A stretch of DNA of 64,000 bases, taken from Paraspadella gotoi. Its lineage: Eukaryota > Chaetognatha. Both the position numbers and the translations under genes were made by a program. This document shows positions 12,015-25,583 of the stretch, one piece after another. The notes under the pieces are model-generated. The model had not been told where the DNA came from, made no database searches, and saw only the letters and a list, made by a program, of their open reading frames with translations. Location: contig CM119271.1 of assembly GCA_051294375.1 (NCBI GenBank), positions 5,755,991 through 5,819,990 of the forward strand. Reading direction: 5' to 3'. Every line of letters starts with the position of its first letter. The first letter of the stretch is position 1.

Positions 12015-14574
12015 TAAGAAAGGACACCCGCAGATTCCATGATATTTGTGGACGTCATAAGCCGATTCTGTTTTTGTCGACCCAGGAGATCGTCGACTGG
12101 CAGTAGAGCATGTCACCAAAGTGGCAGACTGAAACTGACAGGTAAACGTGGCAGATAATCGAGAGCATGCAAGCAGGCAATAAGGCGGGAGACGGATGGA
12201 GACTTTTATCATAGGTTTATCAGAAGATAACATTATTACAGAACTAACGACGGTTTTTAGTGTGATAAGTGACAAGAATAAAACGGCAAACAAATCGGAG
12301 ATATTCCCCCTCTATCTCTCTCTTCAGCTCAAGGCTTGTAAGATATTCCCTCTGCCTTTTTCTTTCTCTCTCTCTTTCTCTCTCCTCTCTCTCTTTCCTC
12401 ACTCCACACCTCCCGTCACAAGGCTTGACCATCCAGAGTGACGAATAGTCCCGGTTCGGTGGGAATCCGGTAATTAAGTTCCGAGCCGATTACTGAGGAG
12501 ACCGGGAGAACCCGGTCAAAGAGAATCGAATAGCATCAATCATTCTCGTTTATGCCGCTCTGGTTGGTACGCGGCATTGAGAGTAAACATTAACAAAAAT
12601 AATGGTTTTCTATTGTATGTTGCGTAAAGTATTTTAGCGCTCAGAGTTTTGAAACTTTAAACTGCAACGTAAAAGAATAAACTTTCGATAACGTTTAACT
12701 CTCTGCTTTACCGCAAGAATGGGAAATTGGTAGCGGGAGTGGTTTTTTTTCTAAATTACCCATCAAAAAGTAGGACATATCCGAACCTCATCGTTTTTTG
12801 GATCCTGAATAATTATGGTCCTTTGAGGGAAATTTCCAAAAAATTATTTCGGCATTTATTGGAAAGTTTGTTCTTTTTAACGAGTTTTTTATGCTCCTCC
12901 AAGGAGAAAAAAAAAATTATGAAAGGTTTTATTTTTTGTTTGTTTATTTTTTTTTGTTTGTATGTTCATACGGTGGGCTGCTTGTAGCCAGAACTTCCTC
13001 TTGTCTTTTCGAAAAGTTCGGATTTTTCTCTAAAAAAAAAATTTTTTTTTTTTTTTTTTTACTCAACGCGACTTTTTTTGCGGCCATTTTTTTTCCCAGA
13101 CGCCGAATTTTTTATCTTAAATTTAAATTAAGTTATTTTTTAATTCATCAAATTGTATATAAAGTCAGTGTTAAGGATTACTTAGTGATTAAGGTTAGGG
13201 CTTGGTTTAAGTTAAGGAATTACGGTTAGGGACTAATATTCAGGTTATGTATTAAGGATAAGCATTTAAGGTTAGGGTTTTAAAATTAGGTAAAGGTTCG
13301 GGATTACGGTTAGCTATCAAAGTCTAATCAGTTTAAAAATATATTTAGGTTATATAAAGTTAGAATAAAATTCTGGGAAAAAAACGAACAAAAAGGGGCA
13401 GAGGGAAAAGAGGAGCCTTTTCTTCTTTGTCCTTTTTTTCGTCTTTTTTCACCAGTGATTTTTTTTTGCCCAGAATCGCTTTCTTCCCTGCGAAAAACGG
13501 AAGCGGAAAGAATCGTTGTGTTGTTTGTATTTCGGGAATGTTGTTGTTGTTGATGTTTTTGTTGATGTTGATGTTGCCGTGAATTTAACTTTTTTTTAAC
13601 AAATTTTCCCTTTTCTTGAATCCCAAAATCCAATGTAACGTAATTTTTTATGTAACAAAACTGTTATCGAAACTTTTTGTATCTAGAGACAAAGCGCACC
13701 GAGTCGAAGCCTCGAACCCATAACCGCAGCCAACGGAAAAGACCCTACGACAGCGACCAAAATAAGAAAAAAGGCGGACTGAGCATCTTTCGCTTCGACC
13801 AATCCGGATGAGATGTACCAAACTTTGCGGGGAAAAAAAGGTAAGAAAATTTCTCAGGTTCTTCTATTTTTCCCTATGTACCAGAAAACCAGATTGAGCG
13901 AACCCAATGGGATCTGCTACGATAATTAAGCGGTAAGCATCTAATCGGATGATAATTTATGATAATTACACAATCTTTTTTATCTGATACAATATGCCAT
14001 TAATTTTTATAAATAATAGTTTTTTTAAACTTAATTTCCTCCCATCCCAAAGAAAAAAACGAGCAAAATAATTAATAGGAATGACGCTGATTTTTTTTAA
14101 AATCATTTCCACTTGGACGGATTACTATCGAAAATTCTTTACTTACATATTCATACATTTGTTTCAAAGTCAATTCGCCTATTTAAGCTAATAGGGTGAC
14201 TGACAATACGACTGTCAGACTACAGACAATACAGACAGACTGATAGGACAAGACATTTTATTTTTTTCTGCATAAGTATCATAATTCGATAATCTGACAT
14301 GATCTAAATTATTTCCGAACAAGATTTTTTGGGTGGGACCGACGGACCGACAAAGTGGAATTATAGAGCCGGAATCTGCCCTGTAAACAGAACGATAAAA
14401 TAAAAGTTAATAAACAAAATAGGTAACCTTCCTTCAAGACAAATCTGGTCAAAAAATTTAAAATCTAGAGAGAATAAAGAGTTGAAAATCGTAATGGGGA
14501 TTCCTCGGAAGTATATTGAAGAATATTAGTAATAGTAAAAAAATAATAATTAGGAGAGAAAACAATTTTGATCT

Positions 14575-14701
14575 GTTTTGGCAACGAATAGTATTAGTAG
14601 TTTTCAGCAAAGACATTTTCGACTCTGCAGTTTTAGAGTCCTTCATCAGAGTCGAAACATGTCTGCTGTAAACTACTAATACCAATTCCGTTTGCCAAGA
14701 C
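14575..14701 (-). mobile_element. Foldback hairpin with hammerhead-like boxes, unit B copy
   Basis: Unit B copy of 5384-5510, same sequence. Confidence 0.5.
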
Positions 14702-15944
14702 CAAATTACATTGTTTTTCTCGCTAATTACTTAAAAAACAACAAAATCGAAATGTCTTTACACAAAGAATAATAATATAATGAATATTATAAATTTATTA
14801 GGCCTTGCGACGAAGAGCCCCGATAGGGTAATTTGAAGACAAAACTTTCCCACAAACATAAACAAACGAAGCTACAAAAGTTGTCCATCCATGACGAAAA
14901 GGAACGAGATGATGCCAGGGTCATCCTGTCACCCGTCTTCACCTTAGCTTAATCTGAGCTCAACCGGGGTTTAATTCCTATTCCGCCTAAAAAATCGACA
15001 TTGGCCGCGCCCCTTCCGTCAAATGACACTCCGCATCGGAGGCCGTGTAGGGTAACGAGACGACGACCAACAACGACAACGACGACGACCAAGACAACGG
15101 CGGTGAATTCGCGTTTTTTGCGGTTTTTTGAGAGTCACTCTATTTTGATCGAACACAAAAAGGCGCCGATGACAAGACGTATCACTCGAAAAATCGTAAA
15201 GGCGATGAGAGAAATAAAAAAGGCTTAAAGGTAAATTATTATAAAACAAAAGAATGGTTAAAAAAGAAAATATGGAAAATAAACAAGAGTTAAACTGACA
15301 AAAGAAAGAAAATATAAAAGGGGGAAAAAAAGAAACAAAAAAACATAAGCGGGGATAAAGAGGAAAAAGAGATACAGAAGCCAGAAAAAGATCGAGAAAG
15401 GGAGCGGCGACGGCCTGCAGTGGTTTTCCACCTTTGCAGAATTGAAAAATTGAAAACTTGTGTTTTCCAGCCATAGCATCTTGCGCCGAGCGAAAAGCAA
15501 GCGAAAGGGAGTGGAAAAATATTTATATATATTATATAACGAAGCAAACTGAGAAATAAACTATAATAATTGCACGATACAAATAACCAACCTCTTAAAC
15601 TTTTTAGCAGAATGAAGCCTTTAATTCTAAATGGGGTTATGGCCTTGCGAAAATTAAAAAGTTTATCTTCTAAACGTTGAGTTAAAGTAAAACGAATTTT
15701 TTTTTTTCTTTTGAGGATATCCGATTTGCGCCTAAAAAACATGCAATGGTTGGGGCGTTATAAGTTATATAACAGGTTTGATATGTCTTAGTTAACTTTT
15801 CTTTCATGCTAATTATGTCCTCTGACAAACATAACAGACAGGAATATAACAGCTGCAATTATGACTGGGCAAGTGGACATGAGCAATCTATGGGAAAGAA
15901 TTTCCTAATTAATTAAATAATTTAGAATCATTAAATTAGTTCCG

Positions 15945-16324
15945 TTTTTAGTTCGTTGAAATTTGCCGTTTAGAAATATATTATTTTCGAAATAGTGAAA
16001 AAAATTGTTTAATTAAGCCGTTAAGACAAAATGATTAGATTTTCGTTCCTTTGCGTTCGTTAATTAATTGGTTAATTATTAAAAATTAAATGATTAAATA
16101 TTAAAAACAAACCAATTAATAAATAATAAATATTAAATGAATAAAAAAATCAAGAAACGGGTACGTGCTTGAAATTAATGACTGGGCAATAGAGCAACTA
16201 AGGCAAAAGCATTTTAAATAGATGTTCGATTAATTAATTAATCAATAAGAAGCCAAGGAACGGATACAGCGTCAATCACTTTTCAAGTAACTATGTTTAC
16301 GCGAAAATTTCAACGAACTAAAAA
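15945..16324. mobile_element. AT-rich foldback element, unit B copy
   Basis: Unit B copy of 6754-7133, same 20-bp inverted ends. Confidence 0.5.
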
Positions 16325-18244
16325 GACTAACAAACCAAAATAAACGGACGAAAGAGACGGGCCACGCAATTCTGTCCGATTTCGTTTTAGCGAGTTTCAA
16401 AAATTAAAAAAAAAAACCTTTTTCGAATTTTAACAAATCAAATTAATATCGTAATAGCGTGATCTCTTGAGTTTTAGTTTATTTTGAGTGGGATGAGAAT
16501 GTTGCGATTAATCTCTTCAACTCTAACGTTTTTCTCGCCCACGTATAAAGGCGATTATTCGCATTTAATGTTGACTCATTAATTTACGATATTCAAAGAA
16601 AATGTACGTAAACCTCAAATATTATCTTTTTTTTTCGTTTTAATTTGAAAAAATTAAAAAAACTAGAGCGTGAGGGAGAATAATTAATAATTTAAATTGC
16701 TTTGGACTGGATTTAAAACTCAGAGTCTGAAAAATTAAATCAAATCCACCAGCAAAGTCTGACGTTAATCGAAACTTCACTGAATCGGAAACATGTCTAT
16801 CAGAGTTACACGAGGCGATGCCTGAACGTTGTCCTAAAATTGCGTACAACGCTGGCGCGAAGCGCGCGAAGCACACAACGGGGGAATTTTGATTCAAAGT
16901 TTTGCGAAATACGGAGGTGTTTTACGAAGCAGGTTAATCCGATATTCGAATTTTGAGGTCTCGTTTTAACGAAACTTCTCAGCATTTCCAACGTACATGC
17001 ATTCGTTGGGGGACGGAAAGTTCTTTACGTTTTATTTACAAAATGCGTAAGGGAAATTTTCTAAAATTCATACGTGAATATAAATTCTGAACAATTAGAA
17101 TTCAAAATATATAATTTTTAATGACATCTTTAGGAAAAAATTATCTTTCGTGTCTATGTTTTAATTTTCTACGCAATTTTCACCTACGCTCTAGTTTACG
17201 TTGGAGTCGATTTCAAATTCACCCAGGTCTTGGTCGATCACAGCGTCGGTTTTTATGGATTTCCTCTTTCGGCGACTTTTCGAGAATTTCTTTTGGGGGG
17301 ATTTTTTTTCACTTTTTTTGTTTTCTTTATCCTTTTATCTCGATTTTTCGTCGAAAGAATTCAGTGGCGATCTTTTTTTTTTTTTTCCTTTGAGTTTTCG
17401 GGAAAACCTGATCTCTCCTCGTTCGGAAGAGGAAACAGCTGATTTTTGAAGCAAGAGAGATTTTTAAAACGGGGAAAGATTTGGTGTGTGTGTGGTGTGT
17501 GTTGTGTTTAAAACCGAAGAAGACTGCTGTTGCTGTTCATGGTCCGAAGCAGTGACTACAGCCGCGGCCGACCGGGTTTTCGTGAATGGCGTAACACAGT
17601 TTTTCGCCGACGAAGTGAAAAATGTTCGCTCTCTCTCTGTTTAAAATCCGCGTCGATCCTCGTGATCGATCGTAAACAAAAGGGAAAACAAAAAAGTAAA
17701 CAAGAGAAGAGACGAATTCCAAAAAAGGGAGAGAGAGAGAGAGTGAAAGAGAGAGATAAAGAAGAGATATGCGAGGAATGTTTAGTTTGATGTTTTGCGT
17801 TTTTTAGGATTGCAAAGAACCAAATTTGAAAATAGAAATAACGTGGCGTATGAAGGATTTTCTGTGACGTGATTCGTCGGAATGTTTATACTTACATATA
17901 CTGAACAGAGAGAGAGAGAGAGCAGAGAGAGAGAGAGAGAGAGAGAGCTCAAAGATTCTGAAATGGTTAAAATTCATAGGACTGTATACAGGGTATATCG
18001 GCCATACGTCATATACATCCGCTTTGCATTCTCTTGCGTGGACTACATTTGAATACATTTTTTAAACTCTCTAAAAAAAAAAATAATCTTTTTGTCTCTC
18101 AGAGCAAAAGTTTTTTCTATATTTTAATTAGGTGGAACATCGCGGGACTCGTTAAACGAAATGGGCAAAACAACTTTGGATACATTAAGCGAACGAATGA
18201 GAAACCAGTTTGAATAGAAAAAAAAGAGAAAACGTGAAATGCGC

Positions 18245-18247
<3 letters not shown>

Positions 18248-18307
<60 letters not shown>

Positions 18308-18328
18308 AGAGAGGAGAGAGAGAGGAGG
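18248..18328. repeat. GA microsatellite (unit B copy)
   Basis: Unit B counterpart of 9057-9137, with the same length and interruptions. Confidence 0.95.
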
Positions 18329-19157
18329 GATGATTAAATATCGAAAAAAAAACGCTACCATTAGCATCTTCATGAGCAAATTACGAGCCAAATTAGCCTT
18401 CGATTCCTCAGGAGCTCCGAACAACGCCGTCAATGTTTCCCTTTTTGGCAGAGAAAAAATTCCGAAGCGTAGCGTATGTCACATCATAAAGTTTATCGTA
18501 CAAAGATCCAGACTTTAGAACTAAATCTCATATTTACATAAAATCGAAAAAAAATGTATTTTAATAATGTAACAAAGAGCAATCTTGCATTTCCTTCTTG
18601 AAATTGCAGGGTTCTGATATGTTATCTTGTAAGTGTTATGGAGGCGCTTAAACATATAGCTTAATATCAATAAATAAATGTATAATCTTTTATTGGTGTA
18701 TATAATTTCATTATAATAACTTTCGGTCTATCGCTCCGGATTCGACTGTTCTAAATTCCATGATCCTCAGATGGAATCTAAATTGATTGAATTGAATTGA
18801 AAATGAATTGAATTGAATTGAAAACTTCTTGGTTTCTACTCTAACTTAAGGACAAATTTATTGTCCGAGTGTAATAACAATTTTTAAAAGGAGAATTAAT
18901 TTAAATGAAAGTTTATGCGAGCTTGATTATTAAAATTATTCGTGAATAAAATTTCCCAGTTCCCTGCAGACTCCAAATTTCGAAGCCCCGACCCCACTGT
19001 CAGCCTCGAGTCCTAACTACTCAGTCCAGTCTCTATTCCTGTTCCAAGTCCAACTCCGGATTACAAGAACAAAGCCCAGGTTCGCGTCCCGATCAAACCG
19101 AGTCACAATCCCAGGCCATGGTTCCATTCTCTTTTTCTTCCGTGTCCTCAACCTCAG

Positions 19158-19182
19158 NNNNNNNNNNNNNNNNNNNNNNNNN
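19158..19182. other. Assembly gap (25 N)
   Basis: Exactly 25 N between units B and C. The left flank is the same base sequence as the left flank of the gap at 9967. Confidence 0.99.
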
Positions 19183-20057
19183 CTCTTTTTATTATTTCAC
19201 TGAATTTTTAGTTAGAGTAAGCGTTTCATAGATTTTCACAACACCGAAGAGAGATCCGCTGATAATTTTTTTTAAATTAATATATTTTAGTGTTTTTTTA
19301 AATCTAACTATATATTACTATATATTAATCTTTTCTTTTTTTTCTTTTTTTTTCCTTCGTCCCCCTCACACATTTTTGGTCCTTTTTTTCTATATTTTTT
19401 TATTCTTTTCTTTTTGGTTCTGTGTTTCACTTGCTTTCTCTCGCTTTCTTTCTCTCCCACATTGACTCTCCCAATCATAGCTCCTATATTTATTCATTTT
19501 TCTTTCTTTCCTATATTCTTTTATCGCACTCTGTCTCTCTCTCCCTCTCTCTACCGCTTTCTCTCCACTTCTTCCGACGATTCCCCGCCTCCGATCGACT
19601 CCTCCTTCGTTTCCTCCTCTTCCTCCTCCTCTTCCTCCTCCTTTCTCTTCCCCCTTTTCTTCCCTCTCTCCTTTTTTATTCCACTTTTCATTTTTTTACT
19701 TTTTTCTCTCTCTCTCTCACCTCACCTCACCTCACTTCCTCTTACAAACCCACTTTTCTCACCCTCGTTCAAACCGATTTCTTCCCCTCCCTACTCATCT
19801 CAGAAAATGTACCCTATTCCCACTCACCGACCCATCCCTACCATCTCTTCCCCCTTCTTTCTTCCTCCTCTTCCTCCTCCATTGTTCCCCAGACGCCGTC
19901 GCGTCGACCAGTTTTCCTTTTGAAGTCCGATGATGTCACAAAAATGAATCGAAAGAAAAGAAGTGGGTTTAGAGCAGAAAAGGTGGGGAGATGAAGAGGC
20001 GGGCAAAAGGAGGAGGAGGAGGAAGAGGTGGAGAAAGAAGAGAAGGCGGATCGGATC

Positions 20058-20419
20058 TTAATTTTCTTTTCTTTTTTTTTTAAATTCTGTGATACTTCAC
20101 AGTTCACACGAGCGCTCCTGATTTTAAAGTCTGTTAAAATTTGTAATCGGGGTGATTTTGTCAGAATTTGATCCAAGTCTATTAAAATTTAATTGAGCGG
20201 TTTTTCCTAAATTTAATTCACAAATGTAATATGTAAATGTAATTATAATAAGGAATAAGGATGCTAGATCAAGGAGAAACAGAGTAGTAAGTGAGGCCGA
20301 AACAAAAAAGAAAGGTCGAGGTATAATAGGGTGAGGAATCTGAGGATCCCCCATGCAAAAAAAAAGGCGAAGAAAAAATTTAATTTCTCATGGAAGGAAA
20401 CGAAAAAAAATTATGTGAA

Positions 20420-20450
<31 letters not shown>

Positions 20451-20479
20451 AAGTAGAACACAAGAATAAGTAGAAAGAG

Positions 20480-20557
<78 letters not shown>

Positions 20558-20730
20558 TAAAAGGACACCCGCGAAGATTCCATGAAAATATTTGTGGACG
20601 TCATAAGCCGATTTTCTGTTTTTGGTCGACCCAGGAGATCGTCGACTGGCAGTAGAGATGTCAGCAAAGTGGCACTGAAACTGACAGTAAAGTGGCAGAC
20701 AATCGAGAGCAATTGCAAGCAGGCAATAAG
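20058..20730. repeat. Internal duplication inside unit C, first copy
   Basis: This ~670-bp stretch runs from the poly-T run, through the GA tracts, to the AAGCAGGCAATAAG motif, and restarts at 20744. Units A and B contain it once (about 2336-3000). The two copies in C differ by indels and by GA tract length. The join lies in a short GA run near 20731-20743, which suggests a read-level misjoin. Confidence 0.8.
20419..20557. repeat. Compound GA microsatellite (unit C, first internal copy)
   Basis: Expanded version of the tract at 2709-2822. Confidence 0.9.
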
Positions 20731-20743
20731 AGAGAGAGATTAC

Positions 20744-21150
20744 TTAATTTTCTTTTTTTTTTAAATTCTGTGATACTCACAGTTCACACGAGCCGCTCCT
20801 GATTTTAAAGTCTGTTAAAATTTGTAATCGGGGGTGATTTTTGTAAGAATTTGAATCCAAGTCTATTAAAATTAATTGAGCGATTTTACCGTAAATATTA
20901 ATTCAAAATGTAATATGTAAATGTAATTATAATAAGGAATAAGGATGCTAAGATCAAGGAGAAACAGAGTATGTAAGTGAGGCCGAACAAAAAAGAAAGG
21001 TCGAGGTATAATAGGGTAGGAAATCTCAAGAGTATCCCCCATTGCAACAAAAAAGGCGAAGATAAAAATTTAATTTCTCAGGCGAAGGAAACGAAAAAAA
21101 AAAATTTGTGAAAGAGGAGAGAGAGAGAGAGAAAGAGATAGACAAACAAA

Positions 21151-21236
<86 letters not shown>

Positions 21237-21410
21237 TAAAGGACACCCGCAGATTCCATGAATATTTGTGGACGTCATAAGCCGATTTCTGTTTTTGTCG
21301 ACCCAGGAGATCGTCGACTGGCAGTAGAGCATGTCATAAAGTGGCAGACTGAAACTGACAGGTAAAGTGGCAGACAATCGAGAGCAATTGCAAGCAGGCA
21401 TAAGGCGGGA
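20744..21410. repeat. Internal duplication inside unit C, second copy
   Basis: Second pass through the sequence that starts at 20058. This copy continues correctly into the next part of the unit (GGCGGGAGACGGATGG motif), whereas the first copy breaks off before that point. Confidence 0.8.
21115..21236. repeat. Compound GA microsatellite (unit C, second internal copy)
   Basis: Second expanded version of the tract at 2709-2822, in the internally duplicated part of unit C. Confidence 0.9.
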
Positions 21411-21668
21411 GACGGATGGAGAATTTTATCGAGGTTATCAAAAGATAACATTATTACAGAACTAACGACGGTTTAGTGAAAGACGTAAAGGCAAACAAAT
21501 CGGAGATATTCCCCCCCTCTTCTCTCTCTTCAGCTCCTTCTCGTAAAAGGCTTGTAAGATATTCCCTCTGCTCTTTTTCTTTCTCTCTCTCTCCTTCTCT
21601 CTCCTCTCTCTCTCTCATCACCTCGCGTCACAAGGCTTGAGATATTCCTCTGCCAGTTTTTCTTTCTT

Positions 21669-21693
21669 NNNNNNNNNNNNNNNNNNNNNNNNN
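21669..21693. other. Assembly gap (25 N)
   Basis: Exactly 25 N inside a CT tract of unit C. Units A and B are continuous at the equivalent place. Confidence 0.99.
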
Positions 21694-23841
21694 CTCTCTC
21701 TCTCTCTCTCTCTCTCTTTCACTCACTCACACACACAAGGCTTGACCATCCCAGATGACGAATAGTCCGGTTCGGTGGGAATCCGGTAATTAAGTTCCGG
21801 CGATTACTGAGGAGACCGGGAGAACCCGGTCAAAGAGATCGAATAGCATCAATCATTCTCGTTTATCGCCGCTCTGTTGGTACGCGGCATTGAGAGTAAA
21901 TTAACAAAATAATGTTTTTCTACGTATGTAATCGTAAGTATTTTCAGCGCTCAGAGTTTTGAAACCTTTAAACTGCAACGTAAAAGATAAACTTTCGATA
22001 ACGTTTAACTCTCTCGCTTTACCGCAAGAATGGGAAATTGGTAGCGCGAGTGGTTTTTTCGAAATTACCCATCAAAAAGTAGGACATATCCGAACCCATC
22101 GTTTTTGTACCTGATAATTATGGTCCTTTGAGGAAAATTTCCCCCAAAAAATTATTTCGCATTATTGAAAGTTTGTTCTTTTTTAACGAGTTTTTATCGC
22201 TCTCCAAGGAGAAAAAAAAATTATGAAAGGTTTTATTTTTTGTTTGTTTATTTTTTTGTTTGTATGTTCATCCGGTGGGCTCTTGTAGCCAGAACTTCCT
22301 CTTGTCTCTTTCGAAAAGTTTCGGATTTTCTCTAAAAAAAAATTTACTCAACGCGACTTTTTTTGCGGCAATTTTTTTTCCCAGAACGCCCGATTTTATC
22401 TTAAATTTTAAATTAAGTTATTTTTTTAATTCATAAATTGTATGTAAAGTTAGTGTTAAGGATTAGATTAGTGATTAAGGTTAGGGGCTTCGTTAAGTTA
22501 AGGAATTAGGTTAGGGACTAATATTCAGGGTTAGTAATTAAGGATAAGCATTTAAGGTTAGGGTTTAAAATTAGGTAAAGGTTCGGGATTACGGTTAGCT
22601 ATCAGTCTATCAGTTTAAAAATATATTTAGGTTAAATATTAAAGTTAAAATAAAATTCTGGGAAAAAAACGAACAAAAAGGGGCAGAGGGAAAAGAGGAG
22701 CCTTTTCTTCTTGTTCTTTTTTTTTCGTCTTTTTTCACCAGTGATTTTTTTTTTTCTTTTTTTTTTTGCCCAGAATCGCTTCTTCCTGGCGAAAAACGGA
22801 AGCGGAAAGAATCGTTGGTCGTTGTTGTATCTTCGGGATGTTGTTGTTGTTGATGTTTTTGTTGATGTTGATGTTGCCGTGAATTTACTTTTTTTAACAA
22901 ATTTCCCTTTTCTTGAATCCCAAAACCCAATGTACGTAATTTATTTATTAAACAAAAACTTATCGAAAACTTTTTTGTATCTAGAGACAAAGCGCCCGAG
23001 TCAAGCCTCGAACCCATAACCCGCCAGCCACGGGAAAAGACCCTACGACAGCGACCAAAATAAGAAAAAAGGCGGGACGGAGCATCTGGCTTCGACTCAA
23101 TCACGGATGAGATGTACCAAACTTTGCGGGGAAAAAAAGGTAAGAAAATTCCCTCCGGTTCTTCTTATTTTTCCTATGTACCAGAAAACAGATTTGAGCG
23201 AACAATGCCGGATCTGCCTACGATAATTAAGCGGTAAGCATCTTATCGGATGATAATTTATGATAATACACAATCTTTTTATCTGATCAATATGCCATTA
23301 TATTTATAATAAATAGTTTTTTTAAACCTTAATTTCCTCCATCCCAAAGAAAAAAAAAGAGCAAAATATAATAGGATGACGTGATTTTTTTTAAAACTCA
23401 TTTCCACTTGGAGATTAATCGAAAATTCTTTACTTACATATTCATACATTGTTTCAAGTCAATCGCCTATTTAAAGCTAATAGGGGACTGACAGATACAG
23501 ACTGTCAGACTTACAACAAACAGACAGACTGAAGGACAGACATTTATTTTTTCTGCATAAGTTTCTATATTCGATAATCTGACATGATCTAAATTATTTA
23601 CCGACAAGATTTTTGGGGGGACCGACGGACCGACAAAGTGGATTATAGAGCCGGAATCTGCTGTAAACAGATCCGGATAAATAAAAATTAATAAACAAAT
23701 AGGTAAAAACTTTCCTTTCAAGACAAACTGGTCAAAAATTTAAAATCTAAGAGAGATAAAGAGTTGAAAATCTAATGGGGATTTCCTCGGGAAAAGTATA
23801 GAAGAAAAAGAATAATAATTAGGAGAAAAACAATTTGATCT

Positions 23842-23962
23842 GTTTTGGCAACGAATAGTATTAGTAGTTTTCAGCAGACATGTTTCGACTCTGCAGTTTA
23901 GAGTCTTCATCAGAGTTGAAACATGTCTGCTGTAAACTACTAATACAATTCGTTGCCAAAAC
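23842..23962 (-). mobile_element. Foldback hairpin with hammerhead-like boxes, unit C copy
   Basis: Unit C version. Here the arms match better than in A (GTTTTGGCAACGAAT against ATTCGTTGCCAAAAC, and CAGCAGACATGTTTC on both sides), and the minus strand keeps CTGATGA and CGAAACATG. The higher symmetry suggests that some differences in A are real variants and not only noise in C. Confidence 0.5.
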
Positions 23963-25189
23963 AAATTAAATTGTTTTTCTCCTAATTACTAAAAACAACG
24001 AAATCGAAAGTCTTTACACAAAGAATAATAATATAATAATAATTATAATATTAGGCCTTGCGACGAAGAGCCCCGATAGGGTTAATTTGAAAGACAAAAC
24101 TTTTCCCCCAAACATAAACAAACGAAGCTACAAAGTTGTCCATCCAGACGAGAAAGGAACGAGAGTGATCCAGGGTCATCCTGTCACCCGGTCTTCACCT
24201 TAGCTTATCTGAGCTCAACCGCGGAGTTAAATTCTATCCCGCCCTAATCGACATTGGGCCGCGCCCCTTCCGTCAAATGACACTCCCGCATCGGAGCCGT
24301 TAGGGTAACGACGACGACGACAACGACGACAACGACGACGACCAAGACAACGGCGGTGATTCGCGGTTTTGCGGTTTTTTGAGAGTCACTCTGTTTGAAT
24401 CGAACAACAAAAAGGCGCCGATGACAACGACGTCCTCTCGAAAATCGTAAAGCGCGATGAAGAGAAATAAAAAAAGGCTTAAAGGTAAATTATTAAAAAC
24501 AAAAGAATGGTTAAAAAGAAAAAATATGAAAAATAACAAGAAGGTTAAACTGACAAAAGAAAGAAAAATAAAAGGGGGAAAAAAAAGAAACAAAAAAAAA
24601 CATAAGCGGGGATAAAGAGGAAAAAGAGATACAGAAGCCAGAAAAAGATCGAAAAGGGAGCGGCGACGGCCTCAGTGGTTTTCACCTTTGCAGAAATTGA
24701 AAAATTGAAAACTTGTGTTTCCAGCCAGCATCTTTGGCGCCGAGCGAAAGCAAGGAAAAGGGAGTGGAAAATATTTATATATATTATATACGAAGCAAAC
24801 TGAGAATAAACTATAATAATTGCACGATACAAATAACACCTCTTTAAACTTTTAGCAGAAGAAGCCTTTATTCTAAATGGGTTATGGCTTGCGAAAATTA
24901 AAAGTTTATCTTCTAACGTTGAGTTAAAAGTTAAAACGAATTTTTTTTTCTTTTGAGATATCCGATTTGCGCTCTAAAAACATGCAACGTTATAAGTTAT
25001 ATAACTCTTTAAGTTAACAGGTTTGATATTCTTAGTTAACTTTTCTTTCATGCTAATTATGTCCTCTGACAAACATAAACAGACAGGAATATAACAGCTT
25101 GAAATTATGACTGGGCAAGTGGGCATTGAGCAATCTATGGGAAAAAGAATTTCCAATTAATTAAATAATTAGATCATTAAATTAGTTCG

Positions 25190-25583
25190 TTTTTAGTTCG
25201 TTGAAGTTTGCCGTTTAGAAATATAGTTATTTCGAATAGTGAAAAAAATTGTTTAATTAAGCCGTTAAGACAAAAAATGATTTAGATTTCGTTCCTTTGC
25301 GTTTTCTTAATTAATTGGTTAAATTATTAAAAAATTAAATGATTAAATAATTAAAAAAACAAACAATTAAATAAATAAATAAATAATTAAATGATAAAAA
25401 AATCAAAGAAACGGGTACAGCTTGAAATTATGACTGGGCAATAGAGCAACCTAAGGCAAAAAGAATTTTTAATAGATGTTCGATTAATTAATTAATCAAT
25501 TAAGAAAAGCCAAGGAACGGATACAGCGTCAATCACTTTTCAAAGTAACTATGTTTAAGCGGAAAATTTCAACGAACTAAAAA
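25190..25583. mobile_element. AT-rich foldback element, unit C copy
   Basis: Unit C version. The left arm carries one substitution (GTTGAAGTTT) and the core has several indels. Confidence 0.45.

Larger units (their letters stand above)
9992..19157. repeat. Unit B, second copy of the 9.2-kb segment
   Basis: This copy is bounded on both sides by 25-N gaps. The first 380 bases are an indel-variant version of 812-1179. From 10371 to the end it matches unit A, microsatellite lengths included. Identity in long GA tracts, which mutate quickly, argues that the same assembled contig was placed twice. There is no gene I can support. Confidence 0.9.
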
